62,978 nucleotides of DNA from Verrucomicrobiia bacterium (lineage in GTDB: Bacteria > Verrucomicrobiota > Verrucomicrobiia > JABWAM01): assembly GCA_020849895.1 (NCBI GenBank), contig JADZFN010000053.1, positions 1 through 62,978 of the forward strand, read 5' to 3'. Shown piece after piece: positions 8,646-17,950 of the stretch. Every line of letters starts with the position of its first letter. Within the stretch, counting starts at the first letter, position 1. A program made the translations under genes and the position numbers. The notes beneath the pieces are model-generated. The model made no database searches. It was not told where the DNA came from and was given only the letters and a program-made list of their open reading frames with translations.

Positions 8646-9725
8646 ATGAAAAAGCCTTATCTGATCCTGCTCTCGCTCATCGCGCTCCTCTTCGCCGGTT
8701 CCTGGATTTACCATGGATGGGCCGGCCGCGGACTCATCACCCTGACTGCCAGGAATGCGCCCCTCCTCGAAGTGCTCCACAAGATGGAGCGCCAATCGGG
8801 TTTCTCCATGCTCGCCCGCACGAACATGACCCAAAAGGTCACCGTCCGCTTCGATCGTGTCCCAGTCGAGCAGGCCCTCGACGTCCTCGCGGACCAGGTC
8901 GAGGGGCGCTGGCAGAAGGTCTTTTTGATCGGCAGGAACAAGGCGTCGCTGCGCGCATTGGCTGCGAAGGTCGCCCAGCAGGGCGCCCCTTTTCTCATCA
9001 CTTCGGCGCGCAGGATGGGGATGGGCGCTTCCGACGATTCCCTGAATCCCGAGAAGCTGCAACAGGGGCCCGTGACGCCCCTCGCCGGCGCCCACCCTTT
9101 GCAGGAGGCCGCCCTTGCGGTTGCCGTTCGTTCGGCAACTCCCGTCGTGGTCCAGGAGGGGTTGAACCCGGCGGTGAAGCCGTCGGCGTCTTCGTTTTCG
9201 AGCGTGGCGAAGGCCGTCCGCGCCCTCGCCGGAGCCGCCGCCGCGCGATGGGAACAGGCGTATGAATTTCGCGTGGGGAGGCGCGGTGGATCTGGTTTCG
9301 TCGAGGGCGCGGGTCCTCGACGCGGAGAGGGAGAGGGAAGCCGCGAACGAGGCGGCCAAGGCTTTCCGGGGTTCGGCGGAGGCGACGCCGGCGGCACGAA
9401 CCATCCGTTCGCCGTTCAGACCACGCTCCTCACCGACGAACAGCGCGTCGAGATGGAGCGAGCGCGCGTGGAGAGGCAGCAGCGCCTGGCGGAGTTCCAG
9501 GCGATGACGCCCGCCCAGCGGCTGCAGCGTGTCGCCGAGATGGTGGACGGCGGCGGCAGCGCCACCGCCCAGCAGCGCCACCAACAGCGGATGCTCCGGC
9601 GGATCATGAACACCACGCCGGAACAGAAGGTGAAGATGAACCAACGCATGGAGCAGCGACTGCAGCGGCTTCAGCAACGGCTGCAGCAGCAAAGCTCCGC
9701 GCCGGCGCCGCAGAGGGGGCGATGA
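8646..9725 (+). CDS. STN-like domain protein with Gln/Arg-rich C-terminal coil
   Basis: A 359-residue exported protein with an N-terminal signal anchor ([16 protein letters not shown]). Residues about 35-85 ([21 protein letters not shown]...) resemble the secretin/TonB short N-terminal (STN) domain. The middle is low-complexity and Gly/Arg rich. The last hundred residues are a charged Q/R/M-rich coil with motifs such as [13 protein letters not shown]. It overlaps the pseudopilin gene by four bases, so it may be an accessory of a type II secretion or pilus-like apparatus. No characterised homologue is recognised. Confidence 0.6.
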   Translation: MKKPYLILLSLIALLFAGSWIYHGWAGRGLITLTARNAPLLEVLHKMERQSGFSMLARTNMTQKVTVRFDRVPVEQALDVLADQVEGRWQKVFLIGRNKASLRALAAKVAQQGAPFLITSARRMGMGASDDSLNPEKLQQGPVTPLAGAHPLQEAALAVAVRSATPVVVQEGLNPAVKPSASSFSSVAKAVRALAGAAAARWEQAYEFRVGRRGGSGFVEGAGPRRGEGEGSRERGGQGFPGFGGGDAGGTNHPFAVQTTLLTDEQRVEMERARVERQQRLAEFQAMTPAQRLQRVAEMVDGGGSATAQQRHQQRMLRRIMNTTPEQKVKMNQRMEQRLQRLQQRLQQQSSAPAPQRGR

Positions 9726-10336
9726 CGGCGCTTCCGGAGATCCGACTTCCGATCGCCGGAAGTCGTCTTGACCGCACGCCTTTCGCCGGCTCTCCGCGCG
9801 CGGTGGCCTTCACCTTGATCGAACTGCTCACCGTCATCGCGATCATCGGCATGCTGGCGAGCATGCTCTGGCCGGCCGTTCGTCAGATGCAGGCCCGAGC
9901 TCGCTCCGTCCAGTGCGTGAACAACCTCCGACAGTTGGGCCAGGCGGTTCACATCTATGCAGGCGAGAACAATCAGCGGCTGCCCGAAATTGAACCGACG
10001 CCCACGTCGCCGGTCAAGCCTGAGGCGCCCAAGGTCCGGCTGCGCGACGCGCTGTTTTCCTACGTGCAAAACAACGAGGGGGTGTTTCGATGCCCCGGCG
10101 ATCGTCCGCCCACGCTCAGCGAGACCAACCCCACCGTGCCGCGCTGGAAGGAGAATGGCCAAAGTTACGAGTGGCGCTATCCGTACAACGGCGACCTCGT
10201 GGATCAACCCACGGTTTTCCTCAAGCCTTCGAAGGACGACCGGTCCATCCTGATGTGGGACTACGAAAACGTCCATCCCAGCCAAGGTTTTCCGAAGAAC
10301 GTGCTTTACGTGGACGGCCACGTACAGAGCCATTGA
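9722..10336 (+). CDS. Type II secretion / pilin-like protein with prepilin leader and C-terminal DG motif
   Basis: A 204-residue pseudopilin-like protein. After a basic leader of 29 residues comes the prepilin peptidase site with hydrophobic helix [20 protein letters not shown]. The residue before the cleavage point is alanine rather than the usual glycine. The helix is followed by [17 protein letters not shown], and the C-terminus [11 protein letters not shown] is of the DG-motif type abundant in Verrucomicrobia, Lentisphaerae and Planctomycetes. It starts inside the stop of the preceding STN-domain gene (ATGA). Substrate and partners are unknown. Confidence 0.85.
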   Translation: MTALPEIRLPIAGSRLDRTPFAGSPRAVAFTLIELLTVIAIIGMLASMLWPAVRQMQARARSVQCVNNLRQLGQAVHIYAGENNQRLPEIEPTPTSPVKPEAPKVRLRDALFSYVQNNEGVFRCPGDRPPTLSETNPTVPRWKENGQSYEWRYPYNGDLVDQPTVFLKPSKDDRSILMWDYENVHPSQGFPKNVLYVDGHVQSH

Positions 10337-10374
10337 GCCGCCTGTGCTTGCGGCCGCGCGTCCGGGGACACATA

Positions 10375-10881
10375 GTGTCCACCGTGAAATGGTTTGCCGC
10401 ACTCGCCCTCGTCGCGAGCCTGTTCGCCGGCTGCGAGACCCCCGCCCCGAAACCCGACGGAGACGCGGTTTATCGCGGGGCCACCTTCGAGTTGGACCTG
10501 CAGCCCTCGATCAAGACGGCGGTGGATCAGGAGGAGGGGTATGCCGTGCATTATTTCCGCGTCGGGAGCTCCAAGTGCCAGATGGGAATCTACGAAGGAC
10601 AAAAGCCGAAGCTTTTTTCCAGCAAGGAAAGGGACCTCACCGTCATGCGTCGGAGCAAAGTCGCGCGCGCCGAGGTCCCCCAGGGTGACGACGTATGGGG
10701 CGTGGATTCGAATGCGAAGCTCTGGCGCGAAAGCGTCTGGAATTGCGTTCGCACCGTGCGCAACGACCAGGGAAAAACGTACCATCTCCCGACGCTTCTC
10801 CACATCTGGTATTTCGGCGCGACGGAAGAGGAACAGCAAATCTTCGACGAAATGGTCGCGAGCCTCCGGATGCGGCCGTAG
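10375..10881 (+). CDS. Putative lipoprotein of unknown function
   Basis: A 168-residue protein beginning with a short basic region and a hydrophobic stretch ending in LFAGC, a plausible lipobox. The GTG at 10375 is preceded by GGGGA six bases upstream, which favours it over a second GTG nine bases later. The mature part is soluble, mixed alpha/beta in appearance, and ends in EEEQQIFDEMVASLRM. No family is recognised. It lies 38 bases after the pseudopilin gene. Confidence 0.7.
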   Translation: MSTVKWFAALALVASLFAGCETPAPKPDGDAVYRGATFELDLQPSIKTAVDQEEGYAVHYFRVGSSKCQMGIYEGQKPKLFSSKERDLTVMRRSKVARAEVPQGDDVWGVDSNAKLWRESVWNCVRTVRNDQGKTYHLPTLLHIWYFGATEEEQQIFDEMVASLRMRP

Positions 10882-10931
10882 GTTTGACCGTCGCGCCGGC
10901 ATGCGCGAAACTGTCGCCGACACGTTCCCCC

Positions 10932-11486
10932 ATGATCCCCTCCCAGGACTCCCTCACGCTTTCGCGCGATTGCGAAGCGATTCAAATCCCCAGCGGCCAC
11001 AAGACCGTTCTCCTCAAAGGCGCCGTTGTCGCCATCACCCAGGCTCTCGGCGGCACCTACACCGTCATTCCCCGGAACGGTGGAGGGATGTTCAGCATCG
11101 CGAGCAAGGATGCCGACGCCCTCGGCATCGCGACGGTGGACGCCCCGGCTGCGCCCTCCGCCGGAAGCGGCCCTGTCGAGGAGAAGCAGATTTGGGACAC
11201 GCTCAAGACGTGCTACGACCCGGAAATCCCCGTGAACATCGTGGACCTTGGCCTGATCTATGATCTGAAACTTTCCTCTCTGCCGAACGGCGGACAGCGC
11301 GCCGACGTGAAGATGACCCTCACCGCGCCCGGGTGCGGGATGGGCACGTTCATCGCCGCCGACGCACGTTCGAAGATCCTCCAGCTTTCCGGGATCAGGG
11401 AGGCGGACGTTCAGGTCGTTTGGGATCCGCCCTGGCATCAGGGGATGATCACGGCCGAAGGCCGCCAGAAGCTCGGGATGGCCTGA
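10932..11486 (+). CDS. sufT: SufT-type Fe-S cluster assembly protein (MIP18/DUF59)
   Basis: A 184-residue protein. The N-terminal ~70 residues (SGHKTVLLKGAVVAITQALG) are the extension that distinguishes SufT from short DUF59 proteins. The C-terminal MIP18 domain contains YDPEIPVNIVDLGLIYDL, the conserved cysteine of TAPGCGMG, and VVWDPPW. SufT-type proteins help mature or insert Fe-S clusters; this is known for the family and inferred here. No other suf genes are adjacent. A second, short DUF59 protein is encoded at 32588-32899. Confidence 0.88.
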   Translation: MIPSQDSLTLSRDCEAIQIPSGHKTVLLKGAVVAITQALGGTYTVIPRNGGGMFSIASKDADALGIATVDAPAAPSAGSGPVEEKQIWDTLKTCYDPEIPVNIVDLGLIYDLKLSSLPNGGQRADVKMTLTAPGCGMGTFIAADARSKILQLSGIREADVQVVWDPPWHQGMITAEGRQKLGMA

Positions 11487-11535
11487 AGCGGAAACGCCTC
11501 CGCCCTTCCGCCACCCTCCGCGCCGGGGCGATCGC

Positions 11536-12987
11536 TCAAAGGGTGGGCATCCCCTGGCCTTCGTATTCCGGGCCAAACCCGAGGACGCGCGTCGCATCGA
11601 GCACGGCGGCCGCCATTCGCGCCGAGCGTTCCGCATCCCGTTGGCGGGCGAGCAGGGAGGGTTGGCGGGAGAAATGGGCCGCCGCAGCGCCGGTCGCCAC
11701 CGGGCAGGCCATCGAGGTGCCGCTCATCGCCGCGTATCCGCCAGGGAATGTGGAGACGATCCCGACGCCTGGGGCGGTGAGGTCCATTTCGATCCCGATG
11801 TTTGAGAAGGCAGCCAGAAAGTTCTTCCGATCCGTGCCCCGAGGCGGAGCGACGTCGAGCGCTTCCACGGAATCCTCGGGAAAGGTTCCTTCGCGTCCCA
11901 TCGCAGAAACGGCAAACGCGAGCGAGTCGGAGGCGGGAAAGCTTACGGGGGAACGGCGCTCGTTTCCCGCCGCAGCGAGAACGAGCGCGCCGTGGCGGCG
12001 CGTGTGCTCGATGGCGGCCCGGAGGACGGGGTCGGGCGCGCCGCCGCCGAGGCTGAGGTTGATGAGGTCGCATCCGTCGTGGGCCGCGGCATCAAGCGCC
12101 TTGGCGAGGGCATAGTTCGACGCCTCGCCCCGCCCTTTGGCGAAGACCCGGTAGCTGCGGAGTTCCGCCGCCGGCGCAAGACCTCGGAAACCGGACGGAG
12201 GCCGTCCGCGTCCCGCGATAAGGCCGGCCACGTGGGTGCCGTGCCCTTCGCCGTTGTCGCCGAAATCGTTGGGCTTCTCGCCGACGACCGTATTTCGCCC
12301 GCCAGCAACGGCGAGGTCGGCGTGCGCGCGGTCCACGCCTGTGTCCACGACGGCGACCCGCACGCCCCGACCCGCCTCGTCGCGCGCGGCTCCGTAAAAG
12401 TGGCCCAATGCACCGGGCCAGGAGGGTTCGGCGGGGCGGAGGCGGATTTCGCGGAGCGTGTCGAGCGCGATGTTGCGGCGGAGCGCACCCCAGAATCCGG
12501 ACCGCGGATAGACGAGCACCTGTTGCGCGCGCGAGACGGAGGCCGGCAGCGAGAAGCGGGCGGTTCCGGAGGCGTCAGTCACGGCCTCCACTCCGGTGCG
12601 CGTCTTCGCATGAGTCAGGAGGACGATCCACGAGCCGGGCACCGGCGCGCCGTCGGCGGCGATCACACGGAGCGTCCAACGACGGAGGCGTTCCGCGGCG
12701 GCGAGGTGGGGGCGCGCTGCGGGGCGGACCCGCGGGGCGAGCGCGGGACGGAAGAAGCGGAGCGGTTCGACACGCAGTCCGGGGCAGGCCGCGCGGAGGG
12801 AGGGCGCGCGGTCGGGGCGGAGCGCGACGAGCTTCGGCCCGTCGTCGGCGATCGAGTCGAGGAGCCTCACGCGCGGGAGGCGGAGGCGCGGACGGGCGCC
12901 GAACAGATCGCGCAGGCCGAACGTCAACGAAGCCGATGCGGCGCGGAAGCCGCTTGGCGGCATGAGGACGAACAACTCCTCGCTCAT
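11536..12987 (-). CDS. Subtilisin-like serine protease (S8)
   Basis: A 483-residue subtilase with a complete catalytic triad: Asp in VAVVDTGVD, His in GHGTHVAGLIAG and Ser in GTSMACPVATG, with the oxyanion Asn in AAAGNE. About 200 residues precede the catalytic domain. They contain an Ig-like or transthyretin-like stretch (RWTLRVIAADGAPVPGSWIVL...GTARFSLPASV). No obvious signal peptide is seen at the N-terminus, so export is uncertain. It is transcribed towards sufT. The substrate is unknown. Confidence 0.9.
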   Translation of the reverse strand: MSEELFVLMPPSGFRAASASLTFGLRDLFGARPRLRLPRVRLLDSIADDGPKLVALRPDRAPSLRAACPGLRVEPLRFFRPALAPRVRPAARPHLAAAERLRRWTLRVIAADGAPVPGSWIVLLTHAKTRTGVEAVTDASGTARFSLPASVSRAQQVLVYPRSGFWGALRRNIALDTLREIRLRPAEPSWPGALGHFYGAARDEAGRGVRVAVVDTGVDRAHADLAVAGGRNTVVGEKPNDFGDNGEGHGTHVAGLIAGRGRPPSGFRGLAPAAELRSYRVFAKGRGEASNYALAKALDAAAHDGCDLINLSLGGGAPDPVLRAAIEHTRRHGALVLAAAGNERRSPVSFPASDSLAFAVSAMGREGTFPEDSVEALDVAPPRGTDRKNFLAAFSNIGIEMDLTAPGVGIVSTFPGGYAAMSGTSMACPVATGAAAAHFSRQPSLLARQRDAERSARMAAAVLDATRVLGFGPEYEGQGMPTL

Positions 12988-13216
12988 GGCGCTGCGAGGT
13001 TAGCGATCCGGAGACTCCGCCTCAAGCCGCCGTTCGATCTCCCCAATCCTCGCAGAGCCGCGGGCTCGTGCGCCTTTGCCGCCGGACCGAAAGCCATTTT
13101 CGAGAGAAAATCGGCGGAGCCTCGTTTTCCCCACGCGGGCTGCACGAGCGCGCCGATTCTTTCGTTGAAGGAATCGGCCCGATCCAACGGGAAAGGGCAT
13201 TTCTCTTCTTGAGGCC

Positions 13217-14140
13217 CTACTCGAGGAGGCGGTCCCGGGTTCGGGCGTTGAGCGCGACGGATTCTTCGAGGTATTCGTCGAGGAGTTGAAGCCCGAATTC
13301 GCGGACGAGGTCCGTGGCGCTTCGCTTCTCCGATTCGCTGTAGATCAGGGCCGGGGCGAGGTTCGGAGGGATGACGATCCGCACCTCGTCGCCGTATTTG
13401 CGGAGGATTTCCGGAAACTTGTCGCGGTTGAAATCGAGATGGACTACGACGCGGTCCAGATTGATCCGCGCGAAGGCGGCGGGATTGTAGCCGTCGGTGA
13501 GGGCGAGGGGTTCCCCCAAGGGGTCGAGGATGCCGCCGCCATCGAAATACAGGGCGGAAACGAAAAAAGCGCGGCAGGAGTAGGCCCACATCTTCTGCAT
13601 CAGGCCGCCGTGATACATGCTGGGAAAGACGAGCACGTCCGGCTTCAGCGCGGCATACCGGAGACGAAGCTCGTTGAAGTTGAGGTCGAAGCAGATGACG
13701 CCGCCGAGCTTGCCGATCGCGGTTGGGATGATGACCGGTCCGTGGCCGGGGACCAGACCCTCCTCGATTTCCTGGCGGGTGAGGAAGGTCTTGTGATACG
13801 CGCCGAGGAACTCGCCTTTCGAGCCGAGGAATGCCACGGAGTTGCGGGGCCGTCCATCGGCCAGCAGCTTCACGGAACCGGCCACATGACAGCGTTCCTT
13901 CGCCGCGAACTCCATATACGTTTGCAGGAGAGGGCCAGGCCGCGCGGGGTCTTCGGCCTGCTCCACCGTTTGCGCCAGCGCCTCGATCGCCTCGCTGGTC
14001 ACGACGAGGTTGACGCCGAGGCCCGCGACGCCGGCGAGGGCGTCGCGCGTGTCGCGGAGGATCGCCTCGCGCGCGCCCGGTTGTCCCCCGAGATGGCGTT
14101 GGGAAAAAAGGAGGGAAGCGATCTTGAGATGGCGCGCCAT
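13217..14140 (-). CDS. Carbon-nitrogen hydrolase (nitrilase superfamily)
   Basis: A 307-residue enzyme with the Glu-Lys-Cys triad of the family. The Glu is in VVTSEAIEAL, the Lys in AYHKTFLT, and the nucleophilic Cys in GVICFDLNFNELR. The ATG at 14140 begins the conserved N-terminal strand (HLKIASLLFS). The long open frame upstream of it is out of phase with the antiporter gene and is not coding. Family members hydrolyse nitriles, amides or carbamoyl groups; the substrate is not predictable here. About 40 residues extend beyond the usual domain end. Confidence 0.88.
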   Translation of the reverse strand: MARHLKIASLLFSQRHLGGQPGAREAILRDTRDALAGVAGLGVNLVVTSEAIEALAQTVEQAEDPARPGPLLQTYMEFAAKERCHVAGSVKLLADGRPRNSVAFLGSKGEFLGAYHKTFLTRQEIEEGLVPGHGPVIIPTAIGKLGGVICFDLNFNELRLRYAALKPDVLVFPSMYHGGLMQKMWAYSCRAFFVSALYFDGGGILDPLGEPLALTDGYNPAAFARINLDRVVVHLDFNRDKFPEILRKYGDEVRIVIPPNLAPALIYSESEKRSATDLVREFGLQLLDEYLEESVALNARTRDRLLE

Positions 14141-14298
14141 TCCCCGCTTATCTCCGTTCGGTCCGTTTGACGCAAGCGCGCCGACGGGCGGCGCCTTTGA
14201 GAAACTGAAGCTGGAAACTTGAAGGAGGAGAGACGCGAGGCGGGAGCGTCCGCGTCCCCCAGGGCCATCCGGCAGACCGGCCGCGTGCCTCCCGTCCC

Positions 14299-15717
14299 CT
14301 ATTCCACTCGGAAGAAAATCCACCAGACGGCGGCAAAGAGCGGTAGGAGGAAAGGGAGGCTGTAACGGAAGATATATCCGAGAAATCCGGGCATGCGGAC
14401 GCCCCACTGGAGGGCGATGCTGCGGACCATGAAATTCGGTCCGTTGCCGATGTAGGTGGCGGCGCCGAAGAAGACGGCGGCGATGCTGATCTCGGCGACG
14501 TATTTCGGATGGTTTTTGAGCAGGTGGCAGATTTGGATGATCCCGAGGGGGACCTCGCCGTGGCCGAGGGCTTCGGGATGCCAGTGCTGGATGCCGCGGA
14601 ACGTCCGGAGGATCTCGGCCGCGTGGCTCGCGTCGGGGCCGGTCAGCGCAAAGGCGCCGCCTGCGGCGAGGTGGCGGACGCCTTCCACGACCTTCGGGGT
14701 GACGAAGATGCCGAACTGCGCGCTGAGGAAGTTGAGGTAGGTCGGGGCGTTGTCGAGCACGGCGGAGGTGAGGCCGCACGCCCAGTAGAACGCGGTGGAG
14801 CTTTGGAGGCCGAGGTCGCGGGCGTTGTGCTCGAGCCAGAGGAGCGCAGGGAACATCGTGGCGAAGATTCCGGCGAAAAGGACGGCGACCTCGCGGATCG
14901 GCGCCCAGGTGAAGCGGTTGGCCTCGTGGACGGCGCGCGGGGTGGAGAACCACGAGCCGGCGGCGGCGGCGAGCATGAGCGCCTCGCGGAGGAACGGCGG
15001 CCGATGGAGGAAGAGCGTCGCGAGAATCAGGACGAGCCAGCCGAGGTTGCCCAGGCCTTCGAAACGCCATTCCTTGTGGGCGGTTTCCTTCACGCGAACC
15101 TCGCGTGGCGCGCGGAGGTAGTTGAGGCGGTCCATCAGGTAAAACACGAAAAGCAGCCAGCCCATTCCGAAGACCCACTTCCCGAACAGGGCGTGCACGG
15201 TCCAGAAAAAGGGAATGCCTTTGAGATAGCCGAGGTAGAGCGGGGGATCGCCGATCGGAGTGAGCGCGCCGCCGACGTTGCTCACGATGAAGATGAAAAA
15301 GACGACGTGATGCGCCGTGAGGCGGTACTTGTTCACGCGCAGGAACGGGCGGATGAGCACCATCGAGGCGCCCGTGGTGCCGATGAGGTTCGCAAGCACG
15401 CCGCCGAGCGCGAGGATGAGCGTGTTCGCGGCGGGGGTGGCCTCGCCTTTCACCGTGATGTGGATGCCGCCCGAGACGACGAACAGCGAGCCGATCAGGC
15501 AGATGAAGCTCGCATACTCGTGGGCGGTGTGGAGCGGCCGCCCCCACTCGCGCGCGACGATGAGATACCAAAACAGCGAGAGCGCGCCGAGGCCGTAAGC
15601 GATCTTCGGATAATGCCGCTCCCACCAGGCGTGCGCGACGAGCGGAGCGAACGCGATCGCCCCGAGCAGCGCCGCAAACGGAAGGATCATCCAAACGGAG
15701 ACGGGGGCGGGGTCCAT
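14299..15717 (-). CDS. Ion transporter, CitMHS_2-like putative sodium:proton antiporter
   Basis: A 472-residue integral membrane protein with about 12 hydrophobic segments. Motifs NLIGTTGASMVLIRP and NVGGALTPIGDPPLYLG are the paired re-entrant loops of ion-transporter superfamily proteins such as NhaD and citrate/arsenite carriers. A third, YIGNGPNFMVRS, occurs in the C-terminal half. It fits the group annotated as putative citrate transport or sodium:proton antiporter. Cation antiport is more likely than citrate uptake, but the sequence does not decide it. It lies 159 bases upstream of the nitrilase gene on the same strand. Confidence 0.82.
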   Translation of the reverse strand: MDPAPVSVWMILPFAALLGAIAFAPLVAHAWWERHYPKIAYGLGALSLFWYLIVAREWGRPLHTAHEYASFICLIGSLFVVSGGIHITVKGEATPAANTLILALGGVLANLIGTTGASMVLIRPFLRVNKYRLTAHHVVFFIFIVSNVGGALTPIGDPPLYLGYLKGIPFFWTVHALFGKWVFGMGWLLFVFYLMDRLNYLRAPREVRVKETAHKEWRFEGLGNLGWLVLILATLFLHRPPFLREALMLAAAAGSWFSTPRAVHEANRFTWAPIREVAVLFAGIFATMFPALLWLEHNARDLGLQSSTAFYWACGLTSAVLDNAPTYLNFLSAQFGIFVTPKVVEGVRHLAAGGAFALTGPDASHAAEILRTFRGIQHWHPEALGHGEVPLGIIQICHLLKNHPKYVAEISIAAVFFGAATYIGNGPNFMVRSIALQWGVRMPGFLGYIFRYSLPFLLPLFAAVWWIFFRVE

Positions 15718-15891
15718 GGGGAGGGGTCACTGTGGTTCAGCGCGCGCCGCGTGGCAAGCGGCCATGCGCGGCCTGCGATTCCCGCGCAACGCCGGTCTCG
15801 GCACGTTTCCCCAAGGACGCCCACGCGATGCGCCGGAGTCGTCGCGCCGCAGACGCATTGACCGCCCGGCCCGGCCCGTTATCATCCGGCC

Positions 15892-16581
15892 ATGCCGACG
15901 ACGCTCCTTGTTCCGCCCGACCTCCTCGCCGTTGGAGGAATCCTTTACGCCTTTTCGGTTGCCGCCTGGGCCGGCAAAGCGGTCATCGTGGCCCTGTTCA
16001 TCACCTCGGTGATTTCCTGGACGGTGATGTTCACCAAGTTTCAGCAGGTGCGCCTGGCGACCCGTCGCGGTGCCGATTTCCTTGCTGCGCTGCGCGCCGA
16101 GGAGCATTTCGTAGAAATTTTCCGCAAGGAGAAGGTGTGGAAAGACTGTCCGCTCTACGAGCTTTACGTGGCCGGCTGCAAAGGCATCCAGACGAGCGGT
16201 GGCGCAGCCGATCCGCTCAAGGTGAAGCTCCTCGAAGGGGCGCTCGAACGCGCCGTCGCCGAGCAGGTCGTCCATCTCGAAAGCCAGGTCTCCATCCTCG
16301 GCACCGCCGTGAGCGCGGCGCCGTTCCTCGGCCTTCTCGGAACGGTCTGGGGCGTCATGGACGCCTTCGCGGGGGTAGCCCTCCAGGGGCAGGCAACCAT
16401 CGGCTCGATGGCGCCCGGCATCGCCGCCGCCCTCATCACCACGGTGATCGGACTCGTCGTCGCGCTCCCCTCGATGGTGGGGTACAACATCCTTGTGGCG
16501 CACATCCGCCGCCTCACGATGGAGATGGAAAACTTCGCCAGTGAGTTCGTCGGCATCGCCCGCCGCGAGATCTCGGGATGA
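15892..16581 (+). CDS. tolQ: TolQ/ExbB-type proton channel subunit
   Basis: A 229-residue inner-membrane protein with three hydrophobic segments: about 20-42, a middle pair around AAPFLGLLGTVWGVM, and IAAALITTVIGLVVALPSM. These are the MotA/TolQ/ExbB channel motifs. It is the first gene of a six-gene run ending in pal and tatA, which favours TolQ over ExbB. Its product energises the Tol-Pal envelope system with the proton motive force. Confidence 0.9.
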   Translation: MPTTLLVPPDLLAVGGILYAFSVAAWAGKAVIVALFITSVISWTVMFTKFQQVRLATRRGADFLAALRAEEHFVEIFRKEKVWKDCPLYELYVAGCKGIQTSGGAADPLKVKLLEGALERAVAEQVVHLESQVSILGTAVSAAPFLGLLGTVWGVMDAFAGVALQGQATIGSMAPGIAAALITTVIGLVVALPSMVGYNILVAHIRRLTMEMENFASEFVGIARREISG

Positions 16582-16621
16582 ACCCGCGCCTTCGTTCCTT
16601 TCCCTTCGCCCCTCCTCCTCT

Positions 16622-17047
16622 TTGAAGCGCATCTCCCAGCGCGGCATGTACAACGCCGTGGCCGACATCAACGTCGTGCCGCTCATGGACCTCGTCTTCA
16701 ACCTGCTCATCGTCTTCATGCTGACGACGCCGCTGCTGGAGAACTCGCTCAACCTCCGCTTGCCGCAGGCCGCCTCGGGCGCCCCTGTGGACGCCAAGGG
16801 CTGCACCACGATCGAGCTCGACGCCTCAGGCCGCGCCTTCGTGGACAATCGCCTCGTCAACCCTGCGCAAATCGAGGCGCTCGCGCGCGACAAGGTCCGC
16901 GCCGACCCGGAGCATCCCGTGCTCGTCCGGGGCGACGAAAAGGTCCCCTACGGCCGCTTCGTCGAGGTCGTGGACCGCCTCAAGGCCGCCGGCGTCACCA
17001 AGCTTGGCATCGTCGGTTCGACCTCTCCGCCCGGGAAACCGCGCTGA
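16622..17047 (+). CDS. tolR: TolR/ExbD-type protein
   Basis: A 141-residue protein with one N-terminal transmembrane helix containing the functional aspartate in PLMDLVFNLLIVFML, followed by a periplasmic ExbD/TolR domain ending in LKAAGVTKLGIV. The start is uncertain. A TTG at 16622 gives a basic N-terminus (KRISQRG) typical of TolR; an ATG lies at 16646. Neither has a clear Shine-Dalgarno sequence. It pairs with the upstream TolQ to form the proton channel. Confidence 0.87.
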   Translation: MKRISQRGMYNAVADINVVPLMDLVFNLLIVFMLTTPLLENSLNLRLPQAASGAPVDAKGCTTIELDASGRAFVDNRLVNPAQIEALARDKVRADPEHPVLVRGDEKVPYGRFVEVVDRLKAAGVTKLGIVGSTSPPGKPR

Positions 17048-17062
17048 CGCCGGGCTTCCCCC

Positions 17063-17950
17063 GTGCCTTCGCCCTTTCGCAGAAACCTTTTTTGGAGCCT
17101 CGCCGGCCACGTCGCGCTCCTCCTGCTCGTCGGCGCCGTCGTGGCGTTTTCGCCGGCGCACAAGACGACGGAAGCGGTCCAATGGATGGACCTCGCGCCC
17201 GACCTCGGCGCGCCGGCGCTCGCGCCTTCGGCGCCGTCCGGTCTGCCGGCGCCTCCGGAACCGGTGCCCGAACCGGTGCCCGAACCGGCCCCCGAGCCGG
17301 AGGAACCGCCGCCGCCCGCGCCTCCGGAAGCGCCTCCTCCGAAGCCGACGCCCAAACCTCCGAAACCTGACGCGATTGCAGAGAATCCCGTTCCGAAACC
17401 TCCGCCGAAAAAAGAGACGCCGAAACCCAGGCCTTCGCGTTCCAGAGTGGTCCTCCAGACCAATCGCGTGGTGCGCCTCCCGCGCGCGCCTTCCGCGCCG
17501 TCGGGCCGCGCCGCCTCCGCAAAGGCGTCCCGGCCCGCGCCCTCCACGGATATCGGCTACGACCCGCAGGCTTTCGCTCGCCGCCTCCTCACGAGGATGC
17601 GGGGTAGCGAAGGGCTTGTCACGGCGAAGGGCGCCACGGGAACGGGGACCGGAGGCGCGGGGCAACCGAACCCTTTCGCGTGGTATTTCAATCGGATCTT
17701 CCAGGAGATGTATGCGGCCTGGCAGCCGCCCTTCGGGCTTGAGGAGGGGCGGGTTTCGCGCGTGCTGATTCGGATTGAAAAAAACGGGACCATCTCCAAG
17801 GTATCCCTTGCGGCGCCGAGCGGAGACTCCGCGATGGACGATTCCGCGCTCGCCGCCGCCCACCGGGTGAAGAAACTTCCGCCCCTGCCCGAGGGGCTGG
17901 GAGGGGCCTTCGCCGAAATCACCGTTCACTTCAAAGTACAACGCCCATGA
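17063..17950 (+). CDS. TonB/TolA-like energy transducer
   Basis: A 295-residue protein with an N-terminal basic region and one membrane helix (LAGHVALLLLVGAVVAF). A long Pro/Glu/Lys-rich linker (about 50-130) is typical of TonB and TolA. The C-terminal domain has YAAWQPPFG...VLIRIEKNGTISKVSL, a TonB-type fold. Its position between tolR and tolB argues for the TolA role. The start is a GTG. Its stop overlaps tolB by four bases. Confidence 0.85.
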   Translation: MPSPFRRNLFWSLAGHVALLLLVGAVVAFSPAHKTTEAVQWMDLAPDLGAPALAPSAPSGLPAPPEPVPEPVPEPAPEPEEPPPPAPPEAPPPKPTPKPPKPDAIAENPVPKPPPKKETPKPRPSRSRVVLQTNRVVRLPRAPSAPSGRAASAKASRPAPSTDIGYDPQAFARRLLTRMRGSEGLVTAKGATGTGTGGAGQPNPFAWYFNRIFQEMYAAWQPPFGLEEGRVSRVLIRIEKNGTISKVSLAAPSGDSAMDDSALAAAHRVKKLPPLPEGLGGAFAEITVHFKVQRP

